Shown in pieces: positions 37,148 to 47,300 of a stretch of DNA of 64,000 nt. This DNA comes from an uncultured Pseudomonadota bacterium. GTDB taxonomy: Bacteria; Myxococcota_A; Bradymonadia; Bradymonadales; Bradymonadaceae. The stretch's first letter is position 1, and each line of letters opens with the position of its first letter. The stretch spans positions 620,001 through 684,000 of the forward strand of contig CAJXPB010000001.1 of assembly GCA_913057905.1 (NCBI GenBank), in the 5' to 3' direction. A model generated the notes under the pieces. It was not told the DNA's origin. It ran no database searches and worked only from the letters and a program-made list of their open reading frames with translations. A program made the position numbers and the translations under genes.

Positions 37148-37687
37148 TCACAGGCCGCCGATAATCTTCCAGCGACCATCCTCGCGCACCATCTCCGTCC
37201 GGTTGACTTCGGTGCCGGCGTCCCAGGTGGGCTTTTCGCCCAGGACGTACTTGTAGGCGTATTTGTATTCGTAGGTCACCCGGGCCCGTTCCCGTTCGTA
37301 GGTCACATCCCGGACGGTGACCCGGTATTTGATTTCCTCGGCGTGCTGAGCCATCCGCTCGAAGACGTTCGCCAGCTCTTCGTATCCGTAGTCATCATCG
37401 GTCGTGGCGGTCGTTCCGCCATTGTCGTAGTAATTCTTCGAGATGACCCGCTTCAGGGTCCCGAAGTCCTTGCGCACCACCGCCTTGCGATACTGAGCCA
37501 GCACGTCGAGCACTTCGCGGTTTCGCGTGGTATCCTCGATTTCCGAATCATCCGCGATTCGGAAAGCCGGGTCATCGGCGTAAATCTCGTCACTCTGGAT
37601 CGTGGCAGCGGCACATCCCGCTCCAATTCCCAGCGACCACCCGACAACCAACAGGGGCATCAGGACCTTCGTCCGAACACTTTGCAT
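37148..37687 (-). CDS. Lipoprotein with NTF2/SnoaL-like domain
   Basis: 179 aa from the ATG at 37687; GAGGAG lies 9 bases upstream, and this start alone gives the lipoprotein signal (LLVVGWSLGIGAGC). The mature domain LDVLAQYRKAVVRKDFGTLKRVISKNY ... VREDGRWKIIGGL is the alpha+beta cone of NTF2-like proteins (nuclear transport factor 2 fold, DUF4440 type). No catalytic residues are evident. It lies 111 bases after the membrane peptidase gene and may be the last gene of that leftward group. Confidence 0.7.
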   Translation of the reverse strand: MQSVRTKVLMPLLVVGWSLGIGAGCAAATIQSDEIYADDPAFRIADDSEIEDTTRNREVLDVLAQYRKAVVRKDFGTLKRVISKNYYDNGGTTATTDDDYGYEELANVFERMAQHAEEIKYRVTVRDVTYERERARVTYEYKYAYKYVLGEKPTWDAGTEVNRTEMVREDGRWKIIGGL

Positions 37688-37798
37688 TCCTGGACACTCC
37701 TCAGAGATTCGGAATATCAGCTTCAATCCGGTTCCGTTCCATAGCAGACGCCCCCGCGGCCCGTCGAACTCGTTTCCGGGCCGCCGCACTGGCCAACA

Positions 37799-40165
37799 TC
37801 AGTTCGGCGACGTCCTATTCCCCGACCCGCCGGCCCGGCCGGTCTCCTGCAGCCAGTCAATTCGGACGATCCACTCCCGGGCTCGCAGGCGATAGGCCTC
37901 GGAATCGGCCCCTTCGAGCACGTTAAAGACCCGGCGAGCCTCCCCGAGACGCCCCACTCGATAGAGCGAGCGCCCCAGCAACCAGCGCGCCTCCCAGCGA
38001 AGTGCCGCAGAGTCGAGTCCCGCGACCGACGGCTCCAGATGCGACACGGCCTCGGCGAATTCACGGCCCTGCCAGAGTCGTCGCCCCGTCAGATACTGCG
38101 CCAACGCCGATTCAGGCGCCTCGCGCAACCAGGCCATCGGAAAGTACATCGCAACCGAGTTCTGCGGATCTTTCAGGAAGTACTGGTACGACAACGCCCG
38201 GATTCGATCGTTCGACTGCCGGATCGCGTCCCGCTTGACCTGCACGAGCCGACGGAACCCCCATGGCAGCCCGGTCTCGAGACAATCGTCGTAGTGGGAC
38301 GCCGCCTCATCGTAGCGGCCTCTGTGCCATGCCACGTCGCCGCGAAGCTGGAGTACACGGGCACGCTGCACGGGTGCCAGCGAATCGACCTCCACGTCCG
38401 AAGCCCGTCGTGCCGCCTCTTCGACCTGGCCAATCTGCAGGAGCTGACGGATAAATTCAATTCGGTACTCCATCCGCCTCGGAGAGAAGTCGATGAGCCG
38501 TGTGTAGAGGCGTCGAACCTGCGCGACATCTTCTCTCGAAGCAGCGATCCTCGCCCGTCGACGCACTTCCGAGGCCGACCGCGCGCAGACCTTCGCAAAG
38601 ATGCTCGGCTGTCGGTACTGATACTCCGCGAGCTCGAGCGTCCGTTCGTCGAGCGTCCAGTCGTCTACAAACGATTCCCATCGCCCGACGAGTTCGTCGA
38701 CGGACATCCCGTATGCGCCCCGGAAATCGCCGTGAGGGTACGCCTGTTTGAACCGCTCGATCCCGTAGCGCTCCACCAAGAACCGGATAAACGACCCGGT
38801 CAGGGTGTAGGCGCGACCCGAGGACTGCGCCCAGAATCCGGCGGCCCCGACGATCTGTCGAATGTCGGGGGCCAGCTCCAGGGACCGAAGTGCGGCGCTC
38901 GCCTCATGGGGAGTGAGGTTCTCGGCCGGCCAATCCGCCGCCGTCGCGATCCCTTCGACCAGACCCATATTGACGCCCACACTATTCTGCACGCTCAGGC
39001 TCAACGGTCCGGCGCCGAAGGGTGCGGTAAAGAGGTGCGCCATCTCGTGGGCCAGCCAGTGGTGGCCGTAGCGCGGCCAGAGCACGTGCATCTCGCCGAG
39101 CCAGATTTTGGCGACCATCGTGCGCCGGCCGCCCATCATCCGCCCCTTCGTCTCGCGGTCCGGGTACACGTAGCTGTGGATCTTCCGGTCGGCGGCGGGG
39201 TCCGTGCGAAAAAAGGCCTTCATCTCCCCGTATCGGTATTCGTGATCCTCGGCGAGACGGTCGATCCGCTCCAGAAACGAGGAGTTTTCCGGATAATGGA
39301 TCACGAAATGCTCCGTCTCTCGACGGCCTTCGAGGGTATTGGTGGTGATGTAGTCCCGATCGATGCCGATTCCGAAGTCGTGGGCGTTCCACCAGAGCCC
39401 GAGCAACCCGCAGGCCGCCACGACGCCGGCTGCCAGGGTCCACGCAAGGGAAGCTCCCAATCTGGACCGTCGGATTCCTTCGAGTACGGCGAGTACGGTG
39501 ACGACCGCGCATACATTGATGGCGCGGTACGCGATCAGGCTGTTCGGAACCGCCAGTGCTTCGTCGTAAATCGATCCGCTGAAGTACCCCAGAAACCATT
39601 GGTGGCCCACGATGGGCGGTTGTAGGGCCAGGTGGAGCAGCAGAGCAGCGATGCTCAACCCGACGACGGCACAGGCTGCGCCCCAACGAGCCAGTCGGTG
39701 GTCGGGGACGACGGCATCGACGACCCAGCCGATCGTCTGGCCGATCAGGACCGAAATGGGTGGAATGAGCGCCCAGAATGCCAGCCCTCCCCAGGGGTCA
39801 CAGGTTCGAATTCGAAAGCTATTGAGACCGAGGATAGCCAGCGGGATCAACAAAAACGCCCAGTGGCGCAGCAGGAGCCCACCGAAACTGTCGATGCCTC
39901 CCTTCTCATCGAGGGGGCCTTCCACGAGCCCGGCGCCTCGGGCATGCAGCGTGGCAAACACTGTACCGATTCCCCAGATGACGCCGGTCGCGGCCGCCGA
40001 TTCGTAGCCTACCAGTTGAAACAGCGGCGCAACGGCCATCGCCAGCGCCGCCACGACAAGTACCCCGACCCACACGACGTACGTACGGGTGGGCACCAGC
40101 CACGTGACGAGCGCGGCGATCCGACGACGCCAATCCGACATCCGGTTGTCGACCGAATTGCTCAC
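37799..40165 (-). CDS. Polytopic membrane protein with HExxH peptidase and TPR-like tail
   Basis: 788 aa. Residues 15-260 hold about seven membrane spans. A soluble gluzincin-like domain follows: HEMAH at 373-377 gives two zinc ligands and the catalytic Glu, and Glu404 in GLVEGIATAADW is a likely third ligand, the pattern of peptidase MA-like families. The C-terminal 250 residues are tandem helical repeats. The active site probably faces the periplasm. The start overlaps the stop of the DUF192 gene as ATGA, so the two are coupled. The substrate is unknown. Confidence 0.75.
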   Translation of the reverse strand: MSNSVDNRMSDWRRRIAALVTWLVPTRTYVVWVGVLVVAALAMAVAPLFQLVGYESAAATGVIWGIGTVFATLHARGAGLVEGPLDEKGGIDSFGGLLLRHWAFLLIPLAILGLNSFRIRTCDPWGGLAFWALIPPISVLIGQTIGWVVDAVVPDHRLARWGAACAVVGLSIAALLLHLALQPPIVGHQWFLGYFSGSIYDEALAVPNSLIAYRAINVCAVVTVLAVLEGIRRSRLGASLAWTLAAGVVAACGLLGLWWNAHDFGIGIDRDYITTNTLEGRRETEHFVIHYPENSSFLERIDRLAEDHEYRYGEMKAFFRTDPAADRKIHSYVYPDRETKGRMMGGRRTMVAKIWLGEMHVLWPRYGHHWLAHEMAHLFTAPFGAGPLSLSVQNSVGVNMGLVEGIATAADWPAENLTPHEASAALRSLELAPDIRQIVGAAGFWAQSSGRAYTLTGSFIRFLVERYGIERFKQAYPHGDFRGAYGMSVDELVGRWESFVDDWTLDERTLELAEYQYRQPSIFAKVCARSASEVRRRARIAASREDVAQVRRLYTRLIDFSPRRMEYRIEFIRQLLQIGQVEEAARRASDVEVDSLAPVQRARVLQLRGDVAWHRGRYDEAASHYDDCLETGLPWGFRRLVQVKRDAIRQSNDRIRALSYQYFLKDPQNSVAMYFPMAWLREAPESALAQYLTGRRLWQGREFAEAVSHLEPSVAGLDSAALRWEARWLLGRSLYRVGRLGEARRVFNVLEGADSEAYRLRAREWIVRIDWLQETGRAGGSGNRTSPN

Positions 40166-40815
40166 CGCCGCGGCTCTAGATCCTCGGGAAGATTAGAGAA
40201 CGCCAGATGCATTCCTTCGCTGAGGCCGTGTCGATCGGCGGCTCCAGCCTTCAACTCCAGCACATACCGGGCAGGTTTGTGGGACGACCGAGCCGTCTTT
40301 GTCATCGGTTCGACACGCTCCTCGATATGGACGATGCGCCCGGCGGCGTCGGCAAACACCATGTCCAACGCGATATAGGTCCTTTTCATCCAGAACGAAC
40401 GCATCGCCTCGGTGGGGTACACAAAGAGCATCCCCCAGCCGGATGCCATGCTTCGCCGGTGCATCAGCCCCCGTCGACGTTCGGCCGGCTCGACGGCCAG
40501 CTCGACGTTGAACCGAGCCACCGACTCGTCGACATCCGACGAGGGCGACGGCAGGACCGTCACCTGTGCCGGCTCGCCGACGGCTTCGCCGCTGACGGCC
40601 GGCGGCACCGAACAGGCCCCCTCGATGCACCGGAGATAGCTCGAGCAATTCGAATCGCGCTCACAGGTAGGCCGGTCCGCATGTACACCGGAGCCCTGCT
40701 GATTGCTCATCGATGTGCCCGGATCGCACCCGAACCCGACAACCACCGCAAGCAGAATGCCCGCGATGGTGAGTCGGGCGAACCGGATCGACTCAGAGCA
40801 TGTTGATCGTCTCAC
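40162..40815 (-). CDS. DUF192 lipoprotein
   Basis: 217 aa. The signal peptide ends VVVGFGC. A Cys-containing linker follows (CERDSNCSSYLRCIEGAC), perhaps with disulfides. The C-terminal ~120 residues are a DUF192 domain: RRRGLMHRRSMASGWGMLFVY, FWMKRTYIALDMVF, and ARYVLELKAG. DUF192 proteins are small secreted proteins of unknown activity, common in salt-loving bacteria and archaea. It overlaps the HEAT gene by 23 bases and the peptidase gene by 4, so the three are probably one transcript. Confidence 0.8.
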   Translation of the reverse strand: MRRSTCSESIRFARLTIAGILLAVVVGFGCDPGTSMSNQQGSGVHADRPTCERDSNCSSYLRCIEGACSVPPAVSGEAVGEPAQVTVLPSPSSDVDESVARFNVELAVEPAERRRGLMHRRSMASGWGMLFVYPTEAMRSFWMKRTYIALDMVFADAAGRIVHIEERVEPMTKTARSSHKPARYVLELKAGAADRHGLSEGMHLAFSNLPEDLEPRR

Positions 40816-43105
40816 GGATCAGCTCCTTGACCTCTTTGTTCTCTTCCTCCGGCAATCTGGCCTGAAGCTGGGGAATCGCCTGTTTGGCTCCGAGTTCTTG
40901 GAGTGCCAGGACGGCCTGCCGTCGAATCTCGGCATTCGGATCCTCGAGGGTATCGACGATGATATCGACCGCACTCTGGTGGCCGGTCATCCCCAGGGCT
41001 TCGAGCGCAGCCAACCTCAGCCGCAAGTCCCGAGCGTTCAACTGAATCGCGATACTGTTGACGGCTCGTTCGTCCTTGAATTGACCCAGAGCCGTCACGG
41101 TCGCACGGAGCACATCGGCATCGGACTCAGAGGTGACCGTACCCGACAACATACTGATGATCTTGCCGACCGCGTCCTTGTCCTCCTTGGGAACCAGCTT
41201 CGCCATCGCCGGAAGGGCCGCTTCTCGGATCACGGCTTGGTCGGACTCAGCGAGATTCCTGATCTGTTTGAAGGCCACCCTCTCATTGCGCTGTGCCAAC
41301 GTCGTAATGGCGGCTGCGGTGACCCTCGGGCTCGAATCGTCCAGGTATTCGACGAGGGTGTCGGTCATCTCTCCGGCCTCGAACTTACGAAGTGCGATCG
41401 CCACGTCCCGGCGCACGCTTTCGCTCGAATCACTGGAGAGTTTCTTCAACACCGAGATGGCCTGATCCCCACCGATGTTTCCGAATCCGCGCGCCGCAGC
41501 GCCGCGAATGCCGGGCCGATTTGATTCGGCTCCCTGCTTCAGTGCGTCGATCACCGGTTGCGAGGCCTTCCCTTCGGCGGCCTTCGCACCCATCGCGCGG
41601 AATGCGGTCCGGCGTATCACTCCGTCGGAGCTTCGGACCCTGTCGACGATGGTCTGGATGTCCTGATCGACCAAGATCGAAAACCCTGCTTCTTCGAGAT
41701 CGTCGTCATCTTCGACGGCGCGGACCGCATCGGCGATCGCGGGCAACGACTGAATGCTGCCGATCGACTCAATGGTCTCTATCGCAGCCTGTCGAAGCTG
41801 CGGGCCCTCGGTGGTCAGAAACGACTCGACGGCGCGGCGGCTGGAGGCGGTGCCGATGTCACCGAGTGACTTCAGGGCGAGCCGGCCCGGCCGTCCCTCT
41901 TTGTGTTTCGCCATGTAGGTGTACCCGTCGATCTGGGCACTCGTGGGGGGCTGCTTCGCCAGCGACTCCGCGATTTCCATGCGAATGTCGTCGGAGACAT
42001 CCTCTGTCCGCTCCAAAGCGCTCGCCAACTTGTCGAACGCCTTCAGTTGAATCAACGAGGCGGCCGACGCCGACGCGACCTTCGTGACCTTCGCCGCCAG
42101 GGCGTCGGTCAGTTGGTCGACGACACGGTCATCTCCCCCGAATTCGGCGAGCTGTTTCGCCGCAGCGATCTTCTCTTCTTCGGAACCGCGATTCAGCAGG
42201 AAAAACTGTTTTTGAACGCGGTAGCGATCGCGTTCAGCCTTGCCCAAGAAGTCGGCAGCCTTGCGTGCCAAGTCTTCCTTCTCGTCGTTTTTCATCATCG
42301 AGACGACCGCATCGAGGACGTCGCGGTCGTCGCGGAAGTCCGACAGCGCCGAGAGGGCGCGTCGACGGATCAACGACGCATCGTGTTCGAGCAGCGGGAT
42401 CACCTTCGGCGCATAGTCGAGGTCCAGATCGGGGATCCGCTTGAGAACCTGGGCGACCGTGAAGATCTGATCACTCTTCAGGTAGCTGTAATAGGCATTC
42501 TGAAGTTCTCGGTCGCCGCGTTTCCACCGCTGCGCCACATCTTCGACCGGCAGAAGACGACCGTCGGGCATTCGAGCCCGGGCGTCCACCAGGCCCTTGT
42601 CGGGCACGGCTCGCCACAGCGGTACCGTCAGGTTGTAAGCCGAAAACGGAATATCTTGTCGTTCGACGTTCCCCTCGGCGTAGCCGGGAAACCGAATGTC
42701 GTCGATGCCCATCTCCGTGAGCGTATAGACCGTCTCGGACATGATGATCAGCTTATATTGCTCCACATCCGGATCGATCTCGACGGTCACGGTCGCATCG
42801 CCGGGCACCGTGCCGTCGATCGAGATCGACGAATCGCCGTAGGAGGTACTCTTGTCTTGCTTCAAGAGGTTGAAGGCTCCCTGCACGGCGACACGACTGA
42901 TGTCTCCTTTCAGTGTCGAGGCCGGGTGCGGCACCAGTACGTACTGGACCTCATCGGCAATCTCGACCTTTTCGTACGAATAACGCACGTTCCCGGACTC
43001 GGCAGCCACCGTGCCGGCGAAAAAGAGGCATCCAATCGCCACGATCAGCGCCGGCGCCCAGCGGCCCCACGTCTCAGAGAGTCCTTCTCGTTTGCTCTCG
43101 GCCAT
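40793..43105 (-). CDS. Exported HEAT-repeat protein
   Basis: 770 aa from the ATG at 43105, chosen because it gives a signal peptide (WAPALIVAIGCLFFAGTVAAES); the frame is open upstream to 43327. After a 170-residue beta-rich domain (VEIADEVQYVLVPHP ... VTVEIDPDVEQYKLI), from about 230 to the end there are roughly fifteen HEAT/PBS-lyase-like repeats (for example EDPNAEIRRQAVLALQELGAKQAIPQL split). It is a periplasmic scaffold or binding protein. It is first gene of the leftward group with DUF192 and the peptidase. No strong ribosome site is visible. Confidence 0.78.
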   Translation of the reverse strand: MAESKREGLSETWGRWAPALIVAIGCLFFAGTVAAESGNVRYSYEKVEIADEVQYVLVPHPASTLKGDISRVAVQGAFNLLKQDKSTSYGDSSISIDGTVPGDATVTVEIDPDVEQYKLIIMSETVYTLTEMGIDDIRFPGYAEGNVERQDIPFSAYNLTVPLWRAVPDKGLVDARARMPDGRLLPVEDVAQRWKRGDRELQNAYYSYLKSDQIFTVAQVLKRIPDLDLDYAPKVIPLLEHDASLIRRRALSALSDFRDDRDVLDAVVSMMKNDEKEDLARKAADFLGKAERDRYRVQKQFFLLNRGSEEEKIAAAKQLAEFGGDDRVVDQLTDALAAKVTKVASASAASLIQLKAFDKLASALERTEDVSDDIRMEIAESLAKQPPTSAQIDGYTYMAKHKEGRPGRLALKSLGDIGTASSRRAVESFLTTEGPQLRQAAIETIESIGSIQSLPAIADAVRAVEDDDDLEEAGFSILVDQDIQTIVDRVRSSDGVIRRTAFRAMGAKAAEGKASQPVIDALKQGAESNRPGIRGAAARGFGNIGGDQAISVLKKLSSDSSESVRRDVAIALRKFEAGEMTDTLVEYLDDSSPRVTAAAITTLAQRNERVAFKQIRNLAESDQAVIREAALPAMAKLVPKEDKDAVGKIISMLSGTVTSESDADVLRATVTALGQFKDERAVNSIAIQLNARDLRLRLAALEALGMTGHQSAVDIIVDTLEDPNAEIRRQAVLALQELGAKQAIPQLQARLPEEENKEVKELIRETINML

Positions 43106-43242
43106 GGTGTGTTTTCGTTTGAGTCTCACTAATTCAAAAAGTCGCCCAGAAGATAGAGGGCGGGCGGACGGTCTGACAATCAGAAATCCGCCGTACACTA
43201 ACAAGACGAAGATTCTCGTGAAATATTTCAAAGGGATGTGAC

Positions 43243-43284
43243 AAAAAAGAAGCCAGATAACCGGGACATCCCCGGTCACCTGGC
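43243..43284 (-). terminator. Strong rho-independent terminator (leftward)
   Basis: A 14-bp stem with two G-T wobbles (43252-43265 with 43271-43284), 5-base loop, and a T6 run on the minus strand (43243-43248). It lies behind the leftward 67-aa gene and the tRNA pair, and before the HEAT gene, insulating it. The 150 bases from here to the HEAT start show only AT-rich sequence that may hold the HEAT promoter. Confidence 0.85.
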
Positions 43285-43357
43285 CGTTTTGCGTCTCGTC
43301 ATGACCTCTGAATCGGCCACAACGCACCTACCTCGTCGGTGTTTGAGCACGCGCATC

Positions 43358-43561
43358 CTAGCGGAGCTTCAGAGGCTCCAGCACCACACCGGCTTTGTTC
43401 ATGACAGGGGTCTCGCTGCTGTACTTCGAGCTGACCCAGAACATCCCGCTGGCACCGTCGACGCGCACAACGCGCGTCATCTCCATCTCTTCGTCGGTGT
43501 CGGGATGATCCGGTTTGTCGCTGCTGGAACCACGTTCTGGTCGGACCGAAATGTCTGCCAT
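43358..43561 (-). CDS. 67-aa hypothetical protein behind two tRNA genes
   Basis: Start ATG 43561 with GAGGT 7-8 bases upstream, and a strong terminator 74 bases past the stop support a real gene. The N-terminus is charged and Asp/Glu-rich, then VVRVDGASGMFWVSSKYSSETPV, a short beta-like segment. No known family is recognised. It lies 79 bases downstream of tRNA-Glu on the same strand, so it may be on the tRNA transcript. Confidence 0.55.
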   Translation of the reverse strand: MADISVRPERGSSSDKPDHPDTDEEMEMTRVVRVDGASGMFWVSSKYSSETPVMNKAGVVLEPLKLR

Positions 43562-43639
43562 GACACTACCTCGCTGGGATCGTTAACTGTGTGTTCAGAC
43601 GCATGCCGCCGCAGATCGACCTCGGCGAACTCCATCCAG

Positions 43640-43711
43640 TAGCCCGTACGGGATTCGAACCCGTGTTACCGGCGTGAGAGGCCGGGGTCCTAACCACTAG
43701 ACTAACGGGCC
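43640..43711 (-). tRNA. tRNA-Glu (CTC)
   Basis: On the minus strand: acceptor GGCCCGT/ACGGGCT, D-arm with GTGGTTAGGAC, anticodon stem CCGGC/GCCGG with loop CTCTCAC giving anticodon CTC, and a T-arm with GGTTCGAATCC. CCA is not encoded. It follows tRNA-Gln by 7 bases. Confidence 0.95.
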
Positions 43712-43718
43712 GTATGCA

Positions 43719-43789
43719 TTCGGGGACCAGGATTCGAACCTGGACTGCCGGGACCAGAACCCGGTGTCCTACCGTTAGACGATCCCCGA
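43719..43789 (-). tRNA. tRNA-Gln (CTG)
   Basis: On the minus strand: acceptor TCGGGGA/TCCCCGA, anticodon stem CCGGG/CCCGG with loop TTCTGGT giving anticodon CTG, T-arm GGTTCGAATCC. CCA is not encoded. Confidence 0.95.
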
Positions 43790-43834
43790 ACAGCGCCGCT
43801 GTTGCGGGGAGAACGCCCCGATCGGCGCCGGACA

Positions 43835-43863
43835 CATATAGGGATGGCCCGCCCCCGTGTCAA
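43835..43863 (-). promoter_or_regulatory. Strong sigma-70-type promoter of the tRNA pair
   Basis: On the minus strand: TTGACA (43858-43863), 17-base spacer, TATATG (43835-43840), then a GC-rich discriminator, as expected for stable-RNA genes under stringent control. It lies about 46 bases before tRNA-Gln. Confidence 0.8.
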
Positions 43864-43910
43864 GCGATGCCGGAAGCGGGCCGCGTCGTGTCGGTAGATG
43901 GCCTCCGGAG

Positions 43911-44093
43911 CTACTGCATTCCGGAGAGTTTATCTTTGATGGCGAGCTTTCTCTTCTTGATGGTGCGAAGCTCATACTCTTCTTCGGGAGACATCGACCG
44001 AGGGGTCTCGAGTTCATTGACCCGCTCTTCGAGCTCCTGGTGCTTTTCCTGAAGCTCTTCGGCGCTCATCTCCACAAGGTCGGGCTCGGCCAT
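43911..44093 (-). CDS. DUF465 (YdcH-like) small protein
   Basis: 60 aa from the ATG at 44093 with GAGGAG 8 bases upstream; a GTG three codons earlier would leave no room for that site. The sequence EELQEKHQELEERVNELE ... EEYELRTIKKRKLAIKDKLSG is the two-helix coiled coil typical of DUF465/SlyX-like proteins. Function unknown in the family. Confidence 0.85.
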   Translation of the reverse strand: MAEPDLVEMSAEELQEKHQELEERVNELETPRSMSPEEEYELRTIKKRKLAIKDKLSGMQ

Positions 44094-44268
44094 GGTCGTC
44101 ACTCCTCAGCGTGGATGGGGTGCATGTTCAACGAGGGCGCACTCTGAGACTAAGCACCCCGCCAAAAACTGTCAATTTGAGCCCCCTCAACTCGGGCCGG
44201 GGACGCGCCCCTCTTCCCCGGGCGCAGCCCGACCTGAGTCGACGCAGAGACGACCGACGACGTGAAAG

Positions 44269-44297
44269 CTGACGACCGCACGGTTTTCGTGTATCCT
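44269..44297 (+). promoter_or_regulatory. Candidate promoter for the lytic transglycosylase gene
   Basis: CTGACG (44269-44274), 17-base spacer, TATCCT (44292-44297), 52 bases before the GTG start. Confidence 0.5.
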
Positions 44298-44349
44298 TAT
44301 TCAGTAGCAGTGGCCGCTCGATCCCTCCTGACCGACCTCGTCGAAATCC

Positions 44350-47300
44350 GTGTTCCAACGACCTTCTGTTGCACTCTCCGGGGCCGCGATTCTCCTGGCA
44401 GTCATATCGGTCTTCGTGACCGGCATGGACTCTCCGCTGGCGGACCGATCCACATCGGATCCGACCGACGCGGCGCCTCTGCAGGACGATGATCTCGATG
44501 CGATCCGGCGCCATTTAACCGGCGGCGCGCTCATCACGGAGGCGGTGGCCCGAGCTGAGACCGCCAGCAGCCGGGCCTCCGAGTCGGCCGACTGTCGAGG
44601 TCTCCCCGGTGCGCTTCAGAGGGCACGTCGCGCGAGGCTCGATGGCCGAACCGAGCAGGCCCGACGATATGCACGCCCGCTGGTCGAACTCTCGTCAGAT
44701 GAGGCGGCGTCGTGCATCGAATCCGACGGCGCTCGACTGGCGGATCGGGCGCGTCTGTTTCTGGCGCATCTCGAACTCGATGCCGATCGTCCGGCCCGCG
44801 CTCTCGAACACCTCGATGCCCTCACCGGCCCGACCCCCGTCGATGATTACGTCTTGTGGTTGCGGGGAAAGTCGCTCGAGGCTCTGGGCCGACCCGGGTC
44901 GGCAGCCGACATCTACGGTTCGGTGTATTCGATGTCGCACAGCCCCCTCCACTACCGGGCCCGTGCCCAACAAGCCCTGGCCCTCCTCGAGGCGCGCCGA
45001 TACGAAGAGGCCCTGCCGATCATCGACCAACTCCTCGAGTTGTTTCCGGACTATCCGAGGCGGTTTCGGCTCCTGTATGGGCGAGCCCGGGCGCTCGAAG
45101 CGACCGGACAACTCGAGCCCGCGGCCGAGGCCTATCAGTCGGCCTGGCTGGCGTACCCTCACAAGCAGACCGGTGAACTTTCGCTGGCGGCACTCGAGAG
45201 CCTGGCCGCCCGCGGCGTGTCGGTGAATCCGATCGGTCGGGAGGCCCTGTTTGACCGTTACCGCCAGCTTCGCATCCACCGCCACTGGGACCTGTCTCGT
45301 CGGCTCTTCGAGCGACTCCTTCAACGAGAGTCGACACCCGGGGGCCATTCGAAATTCGAGCATCGAGTTCAGTTGCAACTCGCGCTCTGTGATTTCTTCC
45401 CGAAACGGAATCGTGACGCACTTCTTCGGCTCGAAGATCTGCGGTCCGAATGGAAGCGTGGGTATCGAGACGGGATCAACATTCGAGTCGTCGACCGTTA
45501 TCTGAGTCGGACGCACGCTCGGCTGGGCAACTTCGAGGCCTCGCTCGCCGCCCTTCGTCGGTCCCTTCGCAGTTCCAGCGAAGGACACCGCACCAGGGAG
45601 ATCGCCGAGTTTTTGCGCGACCACGGCCGCCACGAGCGCGCCTTCCAGCTCGTCGACGCCTACTACTCGGACTGGCGCAAACGACGTTGGGATTACGCGT
45701 GGCTCCTGTACGAAACCGGCCGCATGGAGCGCGCCCTGGAGCGGTTCGCCTGGATCGCGGAGCACCGCAATGACGAACGGAGGCCCCGTGCGCTCTACTG
45801 GTCGGCGCGGACCGTCGAGCGGATGGGCCGCGCCCACGAGGCGGCCCGTCGCTACCGCGACCTTCGCCGAGAGTATCCGTCGCACTACTACGGAATCCAG
45901 GCCGACAACCGACTGCTCGACCTGCGCCAGCGGCGGACGGTCGACGGAGAGTTCCGAGCCCAGACCGATCGGCTCCTTCGCTCTTCAGAACCCGTACTCT
46001 ACGAGTTGGAGAAGGCGGCCCAAGCCCTCGAGGACCGCCCGTTGGATCGACCGTCGACGACGCCGGTCCCGAAACGCCCCGGGGACAGGAGCAAGGCGGG
46101 CCGACGGCACGACCCATCCTGCGACGTCGGTCCGGGACGAGCCCAAGAGTCGTGTCTGGCCTCGGCGGGTGGCGAACCATCGCAGGCGATCCTGGATGCC
46201 TTTCAGGAGACGCTCTCCCCGTTGAGCCCGCTCAGAACCTTTACCGGCTCGGTCCCTTCGGCTCGGCGCTCGACTCCCGGACAATCCAGCGATGATCAGG
46301 AACCCCCGGTAGCAACCAATCCAGACGGTGTTCCACGGATCGAGTACCCGACCCAGGCTCGGATTTACTGGAACGGCCGATACGACTCCCGTGTGGCCTT
46401 TGCTCGCTACGGCGATGGCCGAAGCTTCGGGCCCCAGCCCGACGCCCCGAAGGCCTACCTGGGTGACGACCACATCGGCGGAATCGCCGAGGCGGCTCGC
46501 GAGCACGGGAACCTCTTCCCCCGCCTTATTCGAGCCCGCTGGTTGTATGACTCGGGTCTGGTCCAGGCTGCTCGACAGGAGACGCGCCGGGTGGCCATCG
46601 AGTTCACATCGCTCGTCGACAGAGGCGCCCCCTCATCGGACGACCCCCATCAACTCGAGCACAAGCGTTGGACCTATCTGGTCGACTACCGCCGCGACGG
46701 ACGCGGCTGGTGGGGATACCGGGGTGAGCCGGAACTGCAATACCCGCTTCCCGAGTCGACGGCCGGCCGACATCGAGCCGCGATGCGCCAGAGACAGATC
46801 GTCTCGACGCAACGGCGTCTGCGACCGGATATTCTCGCGTCCCTCAAGGAGGCGGGCAACTACTACCTGGTCCGACAGTTCATCTTCGACGAGGGCGACT
46901 GGTACAACCGTTCGCCGGTCGGCCCCGCCCGCGACATGTGGGCCCAGGCCTATCCCCGAGCGTATCCGAAGCTGGTGATGCGCGAGGCGCGTCGGCGGGG
47001 AATCAACCCCTATCTGATCTGGGCGCTGATGACGGTCGAGAGCGCCTACAATGCCGATTCGATCAGCCACGCTCATGCCATCGGGTTGTTGCAGGTCATT
47101 CCAAGGACGGGAATCAAGGTCGCCGACTGGCTCGGCGACGAAGACTTCGGCCCCCACGATCTCATCGATCCCGACACCGCGATCACCCACGGGGTTCGGT
47201 ATTTCAGCAGTCTTGTCGAAAAGTTCCGGGGACAGGAACTCTTCGCTGTCGCCGGCTACAACGGCGGACCTCACCGGGTCGCCACCTGGCTGGACAAACG

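Noticed and set aside
43640..43789. tRNA genes as an attachment site for an island
   Set aside because: No integrase and no repeated tRNA 3' end were seen in the window.
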